A stretch of 24,801 bases of DNA from an uncultured Dialister sp. (GTDB taxonomy: Bacteria > Bacillota > Negativicutes > Veillonellales > Dialisteraceae), in NCBI GenBank assembly GCA_934178345.1, contig CAKPQG010000029.1, positions 1-24,801 of the forward strand. The letters are read 5' to 3'. Positions 6,833 to 13,530 of this stretch are shown in pieces (within the stretch, counting starts at the first letter, position 1; every line of letters begins with the position of its first letter). The position numbers and the translations under genes were made by a program. The notes beneath the pieces are model-generated. The model worked only from the letters and a program-made list of their open reading frames with translations, ran no database searches and was not told the origin of the DNA.

Positions 6833-8055
6833 GCGCCTTCTTTGCCAAGAATATCCGCGGCCAGCGTATCTGCCAGAGAAATCAAAGTTTCGTCGTCGCC
6901 GGAGAGGCTGCCCTTCACATGGAGCGGTTCCTCGATGATCTCACACTTCTTCCACATGCTGACGATATCCTTCATGAGCTTACCGGATACATTGGGCGCC
7001 CAGCTGCTGTTCCCCAGGATCGCCACTTTGCGGTTCTGGATGCCCATCGTCGTACATTCGTGAAGGAAAGAGGCCATGGCAGGATTGAGGCACATATTCA
7101 TCGTAGGTGCTGCCAGCACCATATGGCTTCTGCGGAACACTTCCGCCCACGCATCGCTCACAGGAGTCGTGCAGAGATCGATGAGCTTCAGATTTCTCAC
7201 GCCTCGCTCGCCGAGGAGCGTCGCAAGACGAGCAGCTGCCATCGCGGTATGACCGTAGGCAGAAGCGAAGAAAATGGAAGCCGACGTATAATCCGGTGTA
7301 AAAGACGCCCACTTCTTCACGCGATCGATCACATACGCCTTGTCCTTTTCCGTGCGAAGGACAGGCCCGTGGAGCGAGCAGATGATGTCGATGGAAAGAT
7401 CCGCCGTCTTTTTCAAAGCGGAAAGCACCTGCATGCCGTACTTGCCCGTCGTATTCGTGTAATAGCGGCGGCCTTCCACTCCATACACATTCGCATAGTC
7501 GACAGCATCGGCAAAGATGGAGCCGTGAATCGCGCCGAATGTCCCGAAGGCATCCGCAGAAAAGAGAACTTTTTCTGTTTCATCATAGGTGAATGTCACT
7601 TCCGGCCAGTGAACCATCGGTGCCTTGATGAAGCGGAGCTTGTGCACGCCAAGATCCAGCACCATCTTTTCGTCAGAGATGATGTAGCGGTCTTTGAATG
7701 TTACATGGAAGAACTGCTCGAACATTTTGATCGCCTGCGGAGAAGCGATGATCTTCGCTTGTGGATGTGCCTCTGCGAGCGCCAGAAGAGAACCGCTGTG
7801 ATCCGGCTCCATGTGATTGATGATGATGTAATCAAGCGCACGGCCCTTCAAAAGATACGAAATGTTATCCATGAAAATGTCCCGGCATGCATTGTCGATC
7901 CCATCCAGAACGCAGGTCTTTTCATCATCGATAAAGTAGGTGTTATAGGAAATCCCCTGCGGGAGCGGTACCAGATTATCAAAGCGGGGCGTCACGAAAT
8001 CGTTTGCGCCGATCCAGTAAATGCTGTCCGTCACTTTCTGTTCATTGTGCATCAT
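6829..8055 (-). CDS. Flavodiiron protein (FprA-like A-type flavoprotein)
   Basis: Protein of 408 residues with an N-terminal metallo-beta-lactamase-like diiron domain and a C-terminal flavodoxin domain. Flavodiiron proteins reduce O2 to water and/or NO to N2O in the cytoplasm of anaerobes, taking electrons from rubredoxin or similar carriers. Diiron ligands are all visible: H-M-E-P-D-H (His81, Glu83, Asp85), His149 in M-V-H-W-P-E, Asp168 in S-A-D-A-F-G and His229 in S-L-H-G-P-V. The FMN-binding loop is S-A-Y-G-H-T near 265. No rubredoxin domain is fused. The ATG at 8053-8055 is preceded by AAAGGAG at 7-base spacing; the frame is open 17 codons upstream. It is first gene of an operon, overlapping the adaptor by ATGA. 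O2 versus NO preference cannot be read from the sequence. Confidence 0.94.
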   Translation of the reverse strand: MMHNEQKVTDSIYWIGANDFVTPRFDNLVPLPQGISYNTYFIDDEKTCVLDGIDNACRDIFMDNISYLLKGRALDYIIINHMEPDHSGSLLALAEAHPQAKIIASPQAIKMFEQFFHVTFKDRYIISDEKMVLDLGVHKLRFIKAPMVHWPEVTFTYDETEKVLFSADAFGTFGAIHGSIFADAVDYANVYGVEGRRYYTNTTGKYGMQVLSALKKTADLSIDIICSLHGPVLRTEKDKAYVIDRVKKWASFTPDYTSASIFFASAYGHTAMAAARLATLLGERGVRNLKLIDLCTTPVSDAWAEVFRRSHMVLAAPTMNMCLNPAMASFLHECTTMGIQNRKVAILGNSSWAPNVSGKLMKDIVSMWKKCEIIEEPLHVKGSLSGDDETLISLADTLAADILGKEGA

Positions 8056-8092
8056 AACAAGACTCCTTTGGAAATACGAATATATATGTATC

Positions 8093-8121
8093 ATTATAGC
8101 ATTCATGGGAAGAAGGCTAAA
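8093..8121 (-). promoter_or_regulatory. Promoter of the flavodiiron operon
   Basis: On the minus strand an extended -10, TGCTATAAT (TATAAT at 8093-8098), stands about 38 bases before the start codon. A poor -35 (TTTAGC, 8116-8121) is 17 bases upstream. The extended -10 may compensate. Confidence 0.55.
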
Positions 8122-8124
8122 GGC

Positions 8125-8371
8125 TCAACGGGTTCAATGGGTTCTAAGGGTTCAAGAGATTCTAAGGGGTTGGTGCGGCGCATAAAAATCAGAAGCGCCG
8201 CGAAGTATGCATAAAGCGATGCCCGAAGTTGTAGTCACAAGTCACTCATCCCTGCTTTCACACATCCATCGTTTATCGGTCTGCAAGGAAGATTTCTCGG
8301 CAACGCTTTCAATGACGATACGGGAGTCTGATGTCTTCTAGTCACTAGTCACCAGTCACTAGTCACCAGTC
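8125..8371. repeat. Repeat-filled gap: GGTTC units, GCGGCGC hairpin, AGTCACC array
   Basis: There is no gene in this gap. From left to right it holds about four GGGTTCNAN units (8129-8167), a 60-base GCGGCGC/GCGCCGC hairpin repeat (8169-8228) matching 13001-13060, a stretch near 8288-8335 without clear structure, and an AGTCACY array (8339-8371) ending at the terminator of the amino-acid transporter operon. Confidence 0.75.
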
Positions 8372-8399
8372 AAAAAAAGCACCTGCCTTTGCAGATGCT
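8372..8399 (-). terminator. Terminator of the amino-acid ABC operon
   Basis: On the minus strand AGCATCTGC-AAAG-GCAGGTGCT is followed by TTTTTTT. The stem starts at the permease stop codon, so transcription ends immediately after the gene; no ATPase gene follows. Confidence 0.85.
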
Positions 8400-9049
8400 C
8401 ACATGTTTTTTTCTAATTTGGCAAGGATCCGACTGGTAACGACCGTCAGAAAGAGATAGATGACGGCTGTCGTGATGAACGTCTCCCACACGCGATAGTA
8501 CTGTGCATTCGCTGCATTCGCCCAGTACATGAGCTCCGGCGTCGCGATGACGGAGGCGAGAGACGAGTCCTTGATCAGGCTCACGAAGGAATTGCCCAGT
8601 GCCGGTACGACCGACTTCAGCGCCTGCGGCAGGATGACATAGCGCATGCTCTGCCATGCGGAAAGCCCCAGCGCAGCGGCGGCCTCCCCCTGCCCTACAT
8701 CGACGGACTGGATGCCCGCACGGATCGTTTCCGCAATGTATGCCCCCGCATTGATGGAAAGCGCAAGTGCGGCCGCCAGGACACCGTCCGGCTTCTTCAT
8801 GAAAAGAGGTACAATGCCGAAATAGGTGATCAGCAGCTGCAGGAGGAGCGGCGTCCCGCGTATACTTTCGATGAAGAGCAGCGATGGAATGGACAGCCAT
8901 TTCTTTTTAGAAATCCGAGAAAGTGCCAGCACGAGGCCCAGCAGAAATCCACAGAGGATCGCGATCAGCGAGAGCTTGATCGTGAGCCATGTGCCGGATA
9001 AGAAAAACGGCGCATATTCCTGAATGATAGAAAATTTGAAATCAGACAT
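8399..9049 (-). CDS. Polar amino-acid ABC transporter permease
   Basis: Protein of 216 residues of the HisM/GlnP type, an inner-membrane subunit with several hydrophobic segments. The N-terminal region F-L-S-G-T-W-L-T-I-K-L-S begins the typical membrane domain. The family features E-S-I-R-G-T-P-L-L-L-Q-L and the EAA loop (G-E-A-A-A-A-L-G-L-S near residues 129-138), which docks the ATPase, followed by I-L-P-Q-A are clear. The start at 9047-9049 (M-S-D-F) has GAGG six bases upstream; a start six codons earlier lacks a ribosome-binding site. It lies 36 bases after the binding-protein gene. The ATPase partner is not in the window and must be shared or encoded elsewhere. Confidence 0.93.
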   Translation of the reverse strand: MSDFKFSIIQEYAPFFLSGTWLTIKLSLIAILCGFLLGLVLALSRISKKKWLSIPSLLFIESIRGTPLLLQLLITYFGIVPLFMKKPDGVLAAALALSINAGAYIAETIRAGIQSVDVGQGEAAAALGLSAWQSMRYVILPQALKSVVPALGNSFVSLIKDSSLASVIATPELMYWANAANAQYYRVWETFITTAVIYLFLTVVTSRILAKLEKNM

Positions 9050-9085
9050 GATTAGCCTCAGAATCATAAAATGATGCGTTCCGGG

Positions 9086-9889
9086 TCAGCGGTTCCCCAG
9101 TTTCCCCAGCATCTCCTCATCGACTTTCGTCTTGAACCACTTTTCATAGATCTTTCCATAGGTACCGTCAGCGATCATGTCCTTGAGCGCCTTGTCGATC
9201 TTGCTCTTGAGCTCTGCGCCCGTATCCTTCGGATACAGGATGCCGAAGAGCTCGGGCGTGAAGGCTTCATCATCATAGACGATCGAAAGATGAGCCTCGG
9301 GGTACTGCGCCTGGATGGACTTCACGGACGTCTCATCACCGACCAGTGCATCGACCTGCCCGCCGATCAGCATCTGGATGGACATCGGCGTCTTCTTGAT
9401 GGAGGGATGATTCTTTCCGAGAAGCTTTTCCAGCGCCTCCTGCCCCGTCGAGCCGTTCTGCACAGCGATCTCTTTGCCGTCCATCAGATCCTTCGCGCTG
9501 TGGATATCCACACCTTCCCGCACCAGGATCGCCTGCCGGGAGAGAAAATACGGCGCCGAAAAGAGATAGGATGCTTCTCTATCCTTCGTGATGGTGACAC
9601 CGGAAATCGCCATGTCCGCCTGGTGTGAGCGGATCTGCTCAAAGAGCGCTTCCCAGCCCGCATCGGTGAGTTCCATCGTAAGCCCTGCGCGCTTCACCGC
9701 TTCTCGTGCGAGGTCCACGTCAAATCCGACGATCTTGCCATTCTCCATGTACTCGAAGGGATTCCAGTTCGCATGAGTCACGACATGGATCTCATTTTTC
9801 GTCTGCTTCGGCGCGTCTCCTCCACAGCCCGTCATGAGAAAACAGCCTGCCGCGAGAAGCATTGCCCCTGTTATAATGATTTTTTTCAT
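9086..9889 (-). CDS. Amino-acid ABC transporter substrate-binding lipoprotein
   Basis: Protein of 267 residues, SBP family 3 (PBPb fold). The N-terminus M-K-K-I-I-I-T-G with a hydrophobic stretch and L-M-T-G-C-G-G (Cys22) looks like a lipoprotein signal. Family landmarks are W-N-P-F-E-Y near the start of the mature domain, G-F-D-V-D-L-A-R-E, the D-M-A-I-S-G-V-T-I-T ligand loop, F-S-A-P-Y-F, V-Q-N-G-S-T-G and a C-terminal G-T-Y-G-K-I-Y-E-K-W-F. It captures a polar amino acid for the adjacent permease; the exact ligand is not predictable. The ATG at 9887-9889 has GGAG at 7-base spacing. A strong promoter lies about 90 bases upstream. Confidence 0.94.
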   Translation of the reverse strand: MKKIIITGAMLLAAGCFLMTGCGGDAPKQTKNEIHVVTHANWNPFEYMENGKIVGFDVDLAREAVKRAGLTMELTDAGWEALFEQIRSHQADMAISGVTITKDREASYLFSAPYFLSRQAILVREGVDIHSAKDLMDGKEIAVQNGSTGQEALEKLLGKNHPSIKKTPMSIQMLIGGQVDALVGDETSVKSIQAQYPEAHLSIVYDDEAFTPELFGILYPKDTGAELKSKIDKALKDMIADGTYGKIYEKWFKTKVDEEMLGKLGNR

Positions 9890-9979
9890 TGTTCTTCTCC
9901 TACTTATTTCATGGGATACCATGGAAGAATTTTACGCCTGCCAAAAAGGTTTTGTTCAGCATACCTTTTGGATATTCCC

Positions 9980-10008
9980 ATTATACGACCGCGAGCATTT
10001 CAATACAA
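9980..10008 (-). promoter_or_regulatory. Promoter of the amino-acid ABC operon
   Basis: Minus-strand TTGTAT (10003-10008), 17-base spacer, TATAAT (9980-9985). This is a near-consensus sigma-A type promoter with a leader of about 85 bases before the binding-protein start. Confidence 0.8.
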
Positions 10009-10035
10009 GTTGTTTCGTATTTATTTTATAAAACT

Positions 10036-10081
10036 TTAAGTAAATACTGATTCAATCGTTATCAGATGTCATCCGTATTTC
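10036..10081. repeat. Partial copy of the MITE-like family
   Basis: AAGTAAATACTGATTCAATC followed by GTTATCAGATG closely matches the end of the 21724-21888 element. Only one end is recognisable, so it is a truncated or degenerate copy. Confidence 0.5.
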
Positions 10082-10253
10082 CCTTCGTCTCCAACAAAAA
10101 GGCGATGTGAAATAACGATCATCTCATTTTCGCGTTCCATCTGCCGCGGGGGACATGCAGCTCTCATAGGAGTGACCGGGAACCCTTATCCCAGCTGTCT
10201 TTCATGCCATAGTCACCCTATCCGCCCCTTTCGGGCACCTTCCCCTAGAGGGG

Positions 10254-10487
10254 AAGGCCATTAAGTTAAGGAAATCGTTAACTACGTAACGTCTTGCTTC
10301 CCCCTTCGGGGGAAGTGCCGAAGGCAATGGGGGCATGCCAGCGGTATAGCGTGCTATGTTGAATAGTCCGATGCTATCGATATTTCAACACTTTCATGCA
10401 ATACCGCTACGTAGCCCCCTCAGCCCTCCGGGCAGCTCCCCCGATGGGGAGCCAAGAATGTTCTGCCGCTTAACTTAATAGCATTCC
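10254..10487. mobile_element. Inverted-repeat core nested in repeat A2, opposite orientation
   Basis: The core begins ...CATTAAGTTAAGG and ends CTTAACTTAATAGCATTCC; ATTAAGTTAAG at 10260-10270 is the inverse of 10469-10479. CTAGAGGGG direct repeats flank it (10245-10253, 10488-10496), as in copy A1. Its reverse complement matches the A1 core through the CCCCATCGGGGGAGCTGCCC and GTAGCGGTATTGCATG stretches and on to the other end, but lacks about 76 bases present in A1. The outer inverted-repeat bases are less perfect than in A1. Confidence 0.6.
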
Positions 10488-10525
10488 CTAGAGGGGAATG
10501 CTGCGATACGAGAATACCATCTTCT

Positions 10526-10547
10526 AAAAAAAGGCGGCGAAGCCGCC
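10526..10547 (-). terminator. Terminator hairpin inside repeat A2
   Basis: Minus-strand GGCGGC-TTC-GCCGCC followed by seven T; equivalent to 459-479 in the other copy. It is about 130 bases beyond the MATE stop. Confidence 0.65.
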
Positions 10548-10550
10548 ACC

Positions 10551-10599
10551 TGAACCTTGAACCTTGAACCTTGAACCCTGAACCTTGAACTCTGAACCA
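10551..10599. repeat. Tandem heptamer array TGAACCT, 7 units
   Basis: Seven 7-bp units of TGAACYY, three fewer than the equivalent array at 483-552. The flanks are otherwise the same. Confidence 0.85.
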
Positions 10600-10611
10600 A
10601 ATGAAAGCAAA

Positions 10612-10661
10612 GTAAAAAGGAGCTGTGAAGAAATGAATCTTCATTTCTTCACAGCCCCTAT
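10612..10661 (-). terminator. Terminator hairpin after the MATE gene
   Basis: Long stem GCTGTGAAGAAATGA / TCATTTCTTCACAGC with loop ATCT, an A.C mismatch near the base, and five T on the minus strand. It begins about 15 bases after the MATE stop codon and matches the recX terminator in the other repeat copy. Confidence 0.75.
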
Positions 10662-10675
10662 CCCCCTGATCGTAC

Positions 10676-12283
10676 CTAAGGGATGTAGGCCCGGGTCGCA
10701 TGGCCTAAGATGCATAAATGCAGATCCGTCAGAAGAGGCAGACCGATCGGAAGCACCCTTCTGTTTTCTGTAAATATATCGACCTCGGCTTCTTTGATGT
10801 CCTGCACCAGAGAAGCAAGTTTTTCTTCAGCACGTTCCCAGCAAGCAAGCAGCTCTTTCGCCTGCGTTACATTAGAAGCCACTACGGCATGGACGGCAGC
10901 AGGATGCGTGATCTTCCTGTGCATAAAGAAAGCAAAGGAAGGCAGAGCCTCTCCATCCATGACGCGCTCCACATAGACGAGGCGCAGGATCATCAGCATG
11001 GCCGAGCAGCCGACGCCGAAGACCAGCCCGAGCCAGTAGGAGTCAGCGCCAAGACCGACCACATGGTCAAGGAAAAGGCTCATCGGGAAGCAGCCGCCCC
11101 AGTACGCAATGACCATCAGAACAAAGGAGACACGCGTATCCTTGAGACCGCGGAGGATCCCCTGGATCGGAGTGGAGATCGCATCAAAGAGCTGCCAGCC
11201 TGCGCTATAGATCAGGAACTGTCCGGCAATGGAGGCGACGATCGCGTCGCTCGTATACACATTTCCGATGGAAGCGCGGAAAAGCACCGTCATCGCAGCC
11301 GTCATCGCTGCCCCGGAGAGGGCTACGACAAAGCCGGCCTTCTTGTAGCGGCGAGCGAGCGGGATATCATGCGCGCCGACAGCTGTCGCGATGAGGATGG
11401 TGAGTGCCATCGAGCAGGAGACGGGCAGCATGTAGACGAGAGAAGCAAAGTTATCCGCGATCTGGTAGGCAGCCAGCGTGTCCGTGCCATAACGGGCAAG
11501 AAATACGATGATCAGACTGAAAAGGCTCATTTCCATGAAAATGGAAAGTCCGCTCGGCACACCAACGATCAGGTACTCCTTGACGTCAGAACGCTTCACG
11601 AGGATCGAATGGAATATCTCATGCCCCTTGAGTGCAGAGGACTTCAGTACGACGATAAGGAAAAGAGCCAAAAGGAAACCATAGGTCAGCATCGTCGCAA
11701 GACCGGCACCGATCCCGCCCAGACGCGGCAGACCGAAATGCCCGTAGATGAAAAGATAGTTGAATACCGCATTGACCGGCGGCGCCATCAGGAAGAGCTT
11801 CATGGAAGTCGACGTCGAGCCTGCCGTATCCGTCAGACAGCGAAGGGGGACGATCATGGAAATGAAGAAGACCACGCCCACCATCGTCATGAGATAGTAA
11901 CGCGCCACATATGCCACTTCCGCTTCCAGCGTGAGCGACGTCAGAAGGTCATCGATGAAAAGTACATAGGCTGCCCCGAACAGGAAGGAGATCACAAGCC
12001 CGATCAGAAGTCCTGCGCGGACCACATAAGGAAGTCCTTCCGGCTTCTTTTCGCCCAGAAGCGTCGCCATAAGCGGTGTTCCCGCCATGAGCAGTCCCAC
12101 GATGGAGGCCAGAAGCGGATAGAAAAGTCCCGCGCCCACCGATACGCCTGCGAGGTCATCGCTTCCGGCATGCCCCGCCATGGTCGTATTGATAAAAGTG
12201 ATGCCCGCTGTCGAGATCTGCGCGACCAGGATCGGCAGCATCACGGATAATAATTTCTTTATATCTTCGATTAAGGAGTACAT
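10676..12283 (-). CDS. MATE family multidrug/cation efflux transporter with C-terminal extension
   Basis: Protein of 535 residues. The first 435 or so are a normal MATE transporter with about 12 hydrophobic segments, two homologous halves, an early P-I-L-V-A-Q and N-T-x-M-A-G-H motif, and a second-half G-V-P-S-G-L-S segment. Such proteins export drugs or metabolites using H+ or Na+ gradients. Residues 439-535 are extra: a predicted soluble tail with an amphipathic, charged helix (Q-A-K-E-L-L-A-C-W-E-R-A-E-E-K-L) and a hydrophobic end. MATE proteins are usually about 450 residues. The ATG at 12281-12283 has GGAG 10 bases upstream; a GTG three codons earlier is too close to it. A small gene lies upstream on the same strand, separated by a terminator hairpin. 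Confidence 0.88.
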   Translation of the reverse strand: MYSLIEDIKKLLSVMLPILVAQISTAGITFINTTMAGHAGSDDLAGVSVGAGLFYPLLASIVGLLMAGTPLMATLLGEKKPEGLPYVVRAGLLIGLVISFLFGAAYVLFIDDLLTSLTLEAEVAYVARYYLMTMVGVVFFISMIVPLRCLTDTAGSTSTSMKLFLMAPPVNAVFNYLFIYGHFGLPRLGGIGAGLATMLTYGFLLALFLIVVLKSSALKGHEIFHSILVKRSDVKEYLIVGVPSGLSIFMEMSLFSLIIVFLARYGTDTLAAYQIADNFASLVYMLPVSCSMALTILIATAVGAHDIPLARRYKKAGFVVALSGAAMTAAMTVLFRASIGNVYTSDAIVASIAGQFLIYSAGWQLFDAISTPIQGILRGLKDTRVSFVLMVIAYWGGCFPMSLFLDHVVGLGADSYWLGLVFGVGCSAMLMILRLVYVERVMDGEALPSFAFFMHRKITHPAAVHAVVASNVTQAKELLACWERAEEKLASLVQDIKEAEVDIFTENRRVLPIGLPLLTDLHLCILGHATRAYIP

Positions 12284-12309
12284 CGAACCCACTCTCCAGA
12301 GATTTCATC

Positions 12310-12333
12310 AAAAAAAGACGCCCTGCGGCGTCT
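12310..12333 (-). terminator. Terminator between the small ORF and the MATE gene
   Basis: Minus-strand AGACGCC-GCAG-GGCGTCT followed by seven T, ending 27 bases before the MATE start. It can end transcription of the 68-residue gene upstream, or act as an attenuator for the MATE gene. The preceding 180 bases contain further stems: GCTGCC/GGCAGC around 12427-12444 and CTTTGGC/GCCAAAG around 12357-12380. Confidence 0.7.
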
Positions 12334-12515
12334 CTTTTCGCGATCAGAAAAGAATCCTTTGGCATCATTCAAAGCCAAAGGCAGGCACGAAGTACGCGCC
12401 TCACCGCCGCATGAAATAGTCAGATGGCTGCCCTATCAGGCAGCGCTTCCGATACGGCTGCTGCTTCTTCTGATCCTTTTCTTTCGAGCGAGATGAAAAC
12501 AGGTACACGAAAAGA

Positions 12516-12722
12516 TCAGAGAAGTGCAGTCACTCTCCATCCCCCTGCGCCGATGAAACCTCTGAAGAAAGAGGCGAAACGAGACAGGATGCGTTTGAAA
12601 TTGGCATTGACACGGCACGGCACCAGAAGATTCGCACCTTCTACATAGAAATAAGCCATGTAAAAGAGCAGGTACATGCTGCTGTACATCGTGAGATCCA
12701 TCAGTTCATCGATTCCCATCAT
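12516..12722 (-). CDS. Small putative membrane-associated protein, function unknown
   Basis: Protein of 68 residues that I do not recognise. A hydrophobic, aromatic-rich segment (residues 9-36, Y-S-S-M-Y-L-L-F-Y-M-A-Y-F-Y) could span or enter the membrane. A basic segment follows (R-V-N-A-N-F-K-R-I-L-S-R-F) and then F-F-R-G-F-I-G-A-G-G-W. Coding is supported by an excellent ribosome-binding site, AAAGGAGG with about 8 bases before the ATG, and by a good promoter further upstream. A terminator-like hairpin lies in the leader and another follows the gene. The downstream MATE gene is on the same strand, so a functional link is possible but unproven. Confidence 0.55.
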   Translation of the reverse strand: MMGIDELMDLTMYSSMYLLFYMAYFYVEGANLLVPCRVNANFKRILSRFASFFRGFIGAGGWRVTALL

Positions 12723-12752
12723 CGTTCTCGCCTCCTTTTATTTTTCGACTAT

Positions 12753-12775
12753 AAAAAGCCCATCGGAAATGGACT
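12753..12775 (-). terminator. Terminator-like hairpin in the small-ORF leader
   Basis: Minus-strand AGTCCAT-TTCCG-ATGGGCT followed by TTTTTAT, about 30 bases before the small ORF start. In a leader of roughly 125 bases this has the layout of a transcription attenuator. I recognise no known aptamer upstream of it. Confidence 0.5.
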
Positions 12776-12813
12776 TTTCAAAAACTCTTGTGAGAAAAAG
12801 CAAAGTTTCCAAA

Positions 12814-12833
12814 ATGCAAGCCTGCATTTGTAT
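12814..12833 (-). other. Leader hairpin
   Basis: AAATGCA and TGCATTT form an exact 7-bp stem around a four-base loop within the leader of the small ORF. A second stem, GGTAT/ATACC, lies near 12854-12868. These are structural elements of unknown role. Confidence 0.4.
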
Positions 12834-12877
12834 ATTTTATGCTTTTTGTTTATGGTATTTTTGATACCTCTGTATAA

Positions 12878-12906
12878 ATTATATCATTAGCTTTGAGAAA
12901 AAGCAA
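12878..12906 (-). promoter_or_regulatory. Promoter of the 68-residue ORF
   Basis: Minus-strand TTGCTT (12901-12906), 17-base spacer, TATAAT (12878-12883). Transcription would start near 12871, giving a leader of about 150 bases to the start codon. Confidence 0.7.
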
Positions 12907-12924
12907 ATGAGGGGGGGAAGGGCG

Positions 12925-13330
12925 CCCTTGGGCGTGCCGTCCCTTGATTGTGAATGAAAGGTTTGCCCGAATGAGAAATTAGGAATGAGGAATTAGGAAT
13001 GGTGGTGCGGCGCATAAAAATAATGAAGCGCCGCGGAATATAAATAGGGCGATGCCCGAAAATGGCATTTCAGTCACCAGTCACTCCTAATCCCTAAGTT
13101 TGAAAGCAGAAAGTAACCATCTTCTCTTTATATGCATCCTCATAGGTTAAACAGGTTCTGAAGGTTCAAAAGGTTCACAGGTATCTCATCTTTCGTAAAT
13201 ACCATATATTCTAAAACTCCGCGGCGCTTCCATATGATGATGCGCCGCACCACACCCGTTGAACCTACTGAACCCATAGAACCCGCTCCCCCCTCTTTCG
13301 CAAACAATCAAAGGGCGACACGCCCAAGGA
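12925..13330. repeat. Large imperfect palindromic intergenic element
   Basis: No gene is present here. The ends, 12925-12950 and 13305-13330, are inverted copies that agree at about 22 of 26 positions (CCTTGGGCGTG...TTGATTG). Inside, a GCGGCGC/GCGCCGC hairpin repeat at 13001-13060 is matched by an inverted relative at 13217-13252. An AGGAATG heptamer array (12975-13002) and GGTTC-type units (13146-13182, inverted at 13257-13284) fill the rest, along with a short AGTCACC stretch near 13071-13086. Confidence 0.65.
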
Positions 13331-13378
13331 GCTATCCCTGACACCATCCATCCCTGCTTTCTTGCCGCAAAAAAAGCA

Positions 13379-13422
13379 AAACAAAACGGTCTGCCTAGAC
13401 GTTAGCAGACCGTTTTGTTTTT
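13379..13422 (-). terminator. Terminator downstream of potE
   Basis: AAACAAAACGGTCTGC (13379-13394) pairs exactly with GCAGACCGTTTTGTTT (13405-13420) around a 10-base loop, with A and T runs on both sides. It is a strong bidirectional terminator about 110 bases after the potE stop. Confidence 0.85.
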
Positions 13423-13453
13423 AAAGGATGATATTAAAGGAAGATATTATAGC

Positions 13454-13491
13454 TCGGCGGAAGGTATTATTTTTATTCTTGGTTTCCGCCG
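13454..13491. other. Hairpin in the potE 3' untranslated region
   Basis: CGGCGGAA and TTCCGCCG form an 8-bp stem around an AT-rich loop of about 20 bases between the potE stop and its terminator. It could affect mRNA stability. Confidence 0.4.
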
Positions 13492-13530
13492 GATCGACAG
13501 ATGAGTGACAGATTCTCTCTGGAGGTGTTC

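Larger units (their letters stand above)
10144..10665. repeat. Long composite intergenic repeat, copy A2
   Basis: Left arm (10144-10253) and right arm (10488-10665) align in the same orientation with repeat A1. The core (10254-10487) aligns only as the reverse complement. The right arm carries a seven-unit TGAACCT array (10551-10599) and two hairpins. No gene is supported within it. It lies just 3' of the MATE gene, as A1 lies just 3' of recX. Confidence 0.85.

Noticed and set aside
10718..12250. Plus-strand frame of 510 codons opposite the MATE gene
   Set aside because: It is highly charged and His/Asp/Arg-rich with no domain; the membrane protein on the other strand explains it.
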